NCBI GenBank assembly: GCA_942493385.1
Contig: OW818699.1
Coordinates: 2,108,001-2,172,000, forward strand
Origin: UBA8389 sp942493385
Lineage (GTDB): Bacteria; Bacteroidota; Bacteroidia; Bacteroidales; UBA1402
Reading direction: 5' to 3'
Length of the DNA stretch: 64,000 nt
In this document: piece by piece, positions 60,739 to 64,000 of the stretch
Numbering within the stretch: the stretch's first letter is position 1
Layout: each line of letters opens with the position of its first letter
The notes under the pieces: generated by a model
Told to the model about the DNA's origin: nothing
Databases searched by the model: none
What the model saw: the letters and a program-made list of their open reading frames with translations, nothing else
Translations under genes and position numbers: made by a program

Positions 60739-63606
60739 TCAATAGTCAAATCCACCACCGCCACCGAAGCCGCCGCCTCCGCCGCCACCGCCACGACGAT
60801 CACCACCGCCACCGCCGCCACGCATACCACCACCGCGGATCATATCACCAGCCGCTCCACCGCCACCAAAGTTGGCTATGCGGTAAGTAAAGCTTAGCAT
60901 AAAGTAAGACGTCAGCTGGTTGGAGCGACTCAAGCTACGACTGTTGTCACCAATGCTCTCCCGAATGTTTTGCTTTTGTTGCAGAATGTCGTAGAAGCGA
61001 AGTGACAAAGTTCCTTTTTTCTTCAGGATGGATTTGTCGATGGTTGCATTCCATACCCATTCGTCTTGTGTATAAGAAGAATAACCATCACGGGTCGTAT
61101 AGTCCAAGTTGTTGGAAATGGTCAAGCTGTAAGGTAGGTTCAGGTTAATATTGGCAGATGCCGTATAGTCTGTGGTTATCTGATTGCGGTTCAACAAGTT
61201 GTTCAACGAATTGTTGTACCGAACGTTGCCGCGCAAACCAACTTCAATCACATCCGTGGTCAAGCTTAATTGAAGGTTCTGTGAACCACCTTTGGTCAAC
61301 GTTTTGCTCAAAAAGCCCAATGCCAAGTCTCCATTTTCTTGGTACGGATTTTCTCTTCTGGTTCTATCGGAATACCCAGTGGAACGACTGTAATTCAATG
61401 TGGTGTTGGTGTAGAATTGCAAACGTTTCTGAATGATGGGCACATTGTAGGAGAGGTTGAAACCGGTATTGAATGGTGCATCTTTAGCAGCTACATTAAC
61501 CGTTTGGTTAAACGATTTACCAAATGCGTTGTAAACCGTATTCCTTACCAAAGCATCCAAGGTGTAGTTCCCATTCAAACCAATGTTCAACGATGCAAAA
61601 TTGACTTGATTAAAGCTGGAATACATCAAGTTGAGGCTGTGGGAGAAGGATGGATTCAGTGCTGGATTTCCCACCGTTTCATTCATGAGGTCATTCGTTT
61701 TGACAGGTTGCATTTGGTCGATGCTTGGCTGGCTGGTACGACCGCGGTATTGCATCCGAGCATATTGTCTGCGCCCGAAATTGTAACGGAACTCGCCTGC
61801 AGGTGCAAAATTCAAGACCTTGTTCGTACGGCTGAGTACGGAGTCGTTGGCTGAATGGACGCTGTAATAGGTGTGACTGAAGGTTTGTGAAGGATTCGCA
61901 CTGATACCGAACATGTAACTGTAACTTTGAGCGGCATGTCTGAAATTGATTTCACCCGTCTCACTGTAAAAGTCATTTTGGTAGTTGTTGCTGTACTCCG
62001 TGTCCAATTGGTCGTATCTACCACTGGAACCCATATCGAACTGAAGTTGTTCTGAATTGCGCCAGCTCCCGCGAAAACTACCGGCTATTTCCAAAAAATT
62101 CTGCAAATTCCACAAAGGTTCAACGAATGATACGCGAAGATCGGTTCCGTATGAATTTGATTTGTTGGTTGAACGTTGATCAATGGTTGAATCGCCGAAT
62201 GCAGTAGTCCAACGTTCTGTTTTCCGATGGCCTTCACCAGTTGAATTGTCTAAGTCTCCACTGATGTTGAACGACAACGTACGACCTCTTTTGACAGCGG
62301 ATTTTCGGCTGAATATTAGGCGTAGTCCAGTACCAATGCTGTTCGAATTGTTGTTGTTGGTCGAGTGCGAATTGCTTATTTCTTCACCACCAGTCAATTG
62401 TTCGATGGGTCTTTGAAAATTCTCACCGTCACTGGTGGATTCCGAATAACTTGTCGAATAGGAGAGGTTTGGCTGAACAATCAACGTGGTGAGCGTATCG
62501 ATGTTCCATTCCATTTCCAAACGCATGCTGGCCGCATTGTTTTCACGAAGTGATTCTGAGGTACTGTTGTTCAGATAGGTCGTATCCTTCATGTAGTTCT
62601 CCCGTTCCGTTGACGAAATGGAGGTGCTGGTTGTGTGGTTGTATTGGGCATTACCACCCACCTTCAATATTTTGGAGAGCTCGGTATTGTTGTTCAGCCC
62701 GAAATTCTGCGTTTCGGTAAATCCACCACCACCTGCGGACATTCCCTGTCTGCCACGGCCACTTCTTGAATTGTTGGTGTTGTTGGCACCGGCAGTAATA
62801 GTATTCATGGACTCGCCCCGCATGATGTTGACCATGGAGTTTCCGTCGTATCTAAAAACATCGTCTTTATCTGCACCAGCTCCAGCTGTAATGTTTCCAA
62901 AAGTACCTTTTTTGCGATTGGCCTTGATGGTCAGATTAATGATGCGCTCCGTATTTTCATCTTCAAAACCAGTTAATTGAGACATTTCAGATTTCTGATC
63001 GATCACTTGCACTTTATCCACCATATCGACGGTGAAGTTTCTAGTAGCCATAGTCACATCACCTTCAAAAAACTTTTTGCCATCCACACGGACTTTGGTG
63101 ATTTCCTGACCATTTACTTTGACTTTGCCTTCGGCGTCGACTTCCACACCTGGTAATTTCTTGAGCAAATCTTCCACGACTGCGTTTTCAGCCAACTTGA
63201 AAGCTGCTGGATTGTATTCGATGGTGTCGCCCCGAACCTGCATCTGAGCTGTCATTCCAGTCACTTCCACCTCTTTCAGGTTTTTTTGTGCCGACGACAT
63301 ATAGATGGGTTTCAGAATTACATTCTTATCAAGAATGGTGAAGTTTCTCATCGAATTCGTATATCCCAAAAAGCGTACTTCGATAATGTAATTGCCGTTT
63401 TTAATGCGGTTCATGCTGAATTCACCCTTAATATCGGTGAAACAACCCTGAATCAAGCTTGAATCCTTGGCATTGAGCAATCTGATCGTGGCAGACTCGA
63501 TGGCAGCCTCGTCTTTTTTGTCCAGTACTTTTCCTTGAACGGACTTTTGGGCAAACGTGCTGATGCTGAGTAGGGTCAACAATAAAAGGGTAGTCGTTTT
63601 TTTCAT
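60739..63606 (-). CDS. CarboxypepD_reg-like outer-membrane beta-barrel protein with Gly-rich tail
   Basis: A 955-residue outer-membrane protein. Signal peptide (1-19), CarboxypepD_reg-like domain (about 22-100, VQGKVLDKKDEAAIESATIRLL), plug-like segment (about 110-240, PGVEVDAEGKVKVNGQEITKVRVDGKKFFEGD), and a large barrel (about 250-910). After the last strand (MLSFTYRIANF) comes a 40-residue tail rich in Gly, Arg and Asp ending GGGFDY. It belongs with the outer-membrane beta-barrel family related to TonB receptors without a SusD partner. The ligand is unknown. Upstream no TAnnTTTG box is clear. Confidence 0.85.
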   Translation of the reverse strand: MKKTTTLLLLTLLSISTFAQKSVQGKVLDKKDEAAIESATIRLLNAKDSSLIQGCFTDIKGEFSMNRIKNGNYIIEVRFLGYTNSMRNFTILDKNVILKPIYMSSAQKNLKEVEVTGMTAQMQVRGDTIEYNPAAFKLAENAVVEDLLKKLPGVEVDAEGKVKVNGQEITKVRVDGKKFFEGDVTMATRNFTVDMVDKVQVIDQKSEMSQLTGFEDENTERIINLTIKANRKKGTFGNITAGAGADKDDVFRYDGNSMVNIMRGESMNTITAGANNTNNSRSGRGRQGMSAGGGGFTETQNFGLNNNTELSKILKVGGNAQYNHTTSTSISSTERENYMKDTTYLNNSTSESLRENNAASMRLEMEWNIDTLTTLIVQPNLSYSTSYSESTSDGENFQRPIEQLTGGEEISNSHSTNNNNSNSIGTGLRLIFSRKSAVKRGRTLSFNISGDLDNSTGEGHRKTERWTTAFGDSTIDQRSTNKSNSYGTDLRVSFVEPLWNLQNFLEIAGSFRGSWRNSEQLQFDMGSSGRYDQLDTEYSNNYQNDFYSETGEINFRHAAQSYSYMFGISANPSQTFSHTYYSVHSANDSVLSRTNKVLNFAPAGEFRYNFGRRQYARMQYRGRTSQPSIDQMQPVKTNDLMNETVGNPALNPSFSHSLNLMYSSFNQVNFASLNIGLNGNYTLDALVRNTVYNAFGKSFNQTVNVAAKDAPFNTGFNLSYNVPIIQKRLQFYTNTTLNYSRSTGYSDRTRRENPYQENGDLALGFLSKTLTKGGSQNLQLSLTTDVIEVGLRGNVRYNNSLNNLLNRNQITTDYTASANINLNLPYSLTISNNLDYTTRDGYSSYTQDEWVWNATIDKSILKKKGTLSLRFYDILQQKQNIRESIGDNSRSLSRSNQLTSYFMLSFTYRIANFGGGGAAGDMIRGGGMRGGGGGGDRRGGGGGGGGFGGGGGFDY

Positions 63607-63729
63607 ATAATTAATGAGTGAATGGTATACTTTTTGTAATATTAACGTTGGTTTGATGAGGTTACCCCTTTATGGTTTAATATCTATCGGTTAAAAATGA
63701 AAATTATTCGGTGAATGACGGTTTTCCAT

Positions 63730-63737
63730 TATATTTG
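63730..63737 (+). promoter_or_regulatory. -7 box upstream of kduI
   Basis: TATATTTG, 128 bases before the kduI ATG, leaving a long leader if used. The -33 equivalent reads TTCG. Confidence 0.45.
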
Positions 63738-63864
63738 CAAAGGTTTGCCTTTTTTACCATATGGAACAAATTTTAAGGTCTTTTGGGTTCTTTTTATCGG
63801 TAAATCGTATTTAAATGGCGAACTTTGCTCTACGTATCATAAAATCATTCAACCTTTATAAAAA

Positions 63865-64000
63865 ATGAAAACAAACTACGAAATTCGTTATGCATCCCAT
63901 CCGGCCGATGCCAAAAGTTACGACACCGCCAGACTCCGCAAGGAAATGCTTATTGAAACATTGTTTACTGCCAACGAAGTGAATATGGTCTATACCATGT
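63865..64000 (+). CDS. kduI: 5-dehydro-4-deoxy-D-glucuronate isomerase, N-terminal part
   Basis: The first 45 residues of KduI (4-deoxy-L-threo-5-hexosulose-uronate ketol-isomerase), truncated by the window edge. The opening YEIRYASHPADAKSYDTARLRKEMLIETLFTANEVNMVYTM is close to the KduI N-terminus. The enzyme acts in pectin and other uronate breakdown, turning the unsaturated uronate product into 3-deoxy-D-glycero-2,5-hexodiulosonate. Further genes of a uronate operon probably lie downstream. Confidence 0.9.
   Translation, partial: MKTNYEIRYASHPADAKSYDTARLRKEMLIETLFTANEVNMVYTM

Noticed and set aside
60739..60850. Tandem CCG/CCA-rich repeat
   Set aside because: It is in-frame coding sequence for the Gly-rich tail; the repeats reflect glycine codons on the minus strand rather than a separate element.
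1..64000. tRNA, rRNA, CRISPR, insertion sequence, prophage or replication origin
   Set aside because: Reading the intergenic gaps, all under 300 bases, I found no cloverleaf, no repeat-spacer pattern, no transposase and no integrase. A tRNA or small-RNA scan with a computed model was not possible.

Overview
The window reads as chromosomal DNA of a member of the Bacteroidetes, most likely an anaerobic carbohydrate-degrading Bacteroidales. Support comes from repeated promoter-like TTG-(19-21 nt)-TAnnTTTG pairs upstream of genes, A-rich start regions without strong Shine-Dalgarno sequences, a type IX secretion (T9SS) sorting domain, CarboxypepD_reg-like and TonB-dependent outer-membrane barrels, a DUF4402 protein and many hybrid-kinase domains. 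It is densely coded (no gap above 300 bases). I see no tRNA, rRNA, CRISPR, insertion sequence or prophage.

Layout. 1-7.8 kb: partial tatA, an aminotransferase coupled to an FtsX/LolE-type permease, malic enzyme (MaeB), a homocysteine S-methyltransferase and a secreted GH51 arabinofuranosidase. 8.0-17.7 kb: a six-gene operon holding a complete lipoyl-dependent 2-oxoacid (or acetoin-type) dehydrogenase (E2, E3 and a fused E1 alpha-beta), a PHP-domain hydrolase, a class II aldolase/SDR fusion and a zinc dehydrogenase resembling L-sorbose-1-phosphate reductase. This is the most novel-looking unit. 17.9-25 kb: rhodanese, then a minus-strand operon of CheR, two hybrid histidine kinases and a Gfo/Idh/MocA oxidoreductase. 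25-31 kb: MFS exporter, amidohydrolase, lipoprotein, TonB receptor, and a YhhQ-type queuosine-precursor transporter preceded by a candidate preQ1-I riboswitch. 31-36.6 kb: an E2-like acyltransferase lacking the lipoyl domain and the catalytic His, a tandem class II aldolase, lipoate ligase LplA, L-rhamnose mutarotase and NAD synthetase.

36.6-46.3 kb: a T9SS cargo protein, phosphoglycerate kinase with an MFS transporter, and a GH38 alpha-mannosidase coupled to a secreted phosphodiesterase-fold enzyme. 46.3-53.7 kb: nitroreductase, LepA, a TPR protein, an exported protein, GalM and a DUF4402 protein. 53.9-60.6 kb: a TetR-controlled TolC/HlyD/two-ATPase/two-permease exporter with a visible palindromic operator. 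60.7-64 kb: a large CarboxypepD_reg/outer-membrane barrel protein with a glycine-rich tail, then the 5' end of kduI.

Links between regions: LplA (33.5 kb) could lipoylate the E2 of the 8-kb operon. Three class II aldolase domains, RhaM, GalM, KduI, GH51 and GH38 point to a lifestyle based on plant or host glycans. The six-gene operon has no kinase, transporter or regulator of its own, so its substrate cannot be read from the sequence alone.
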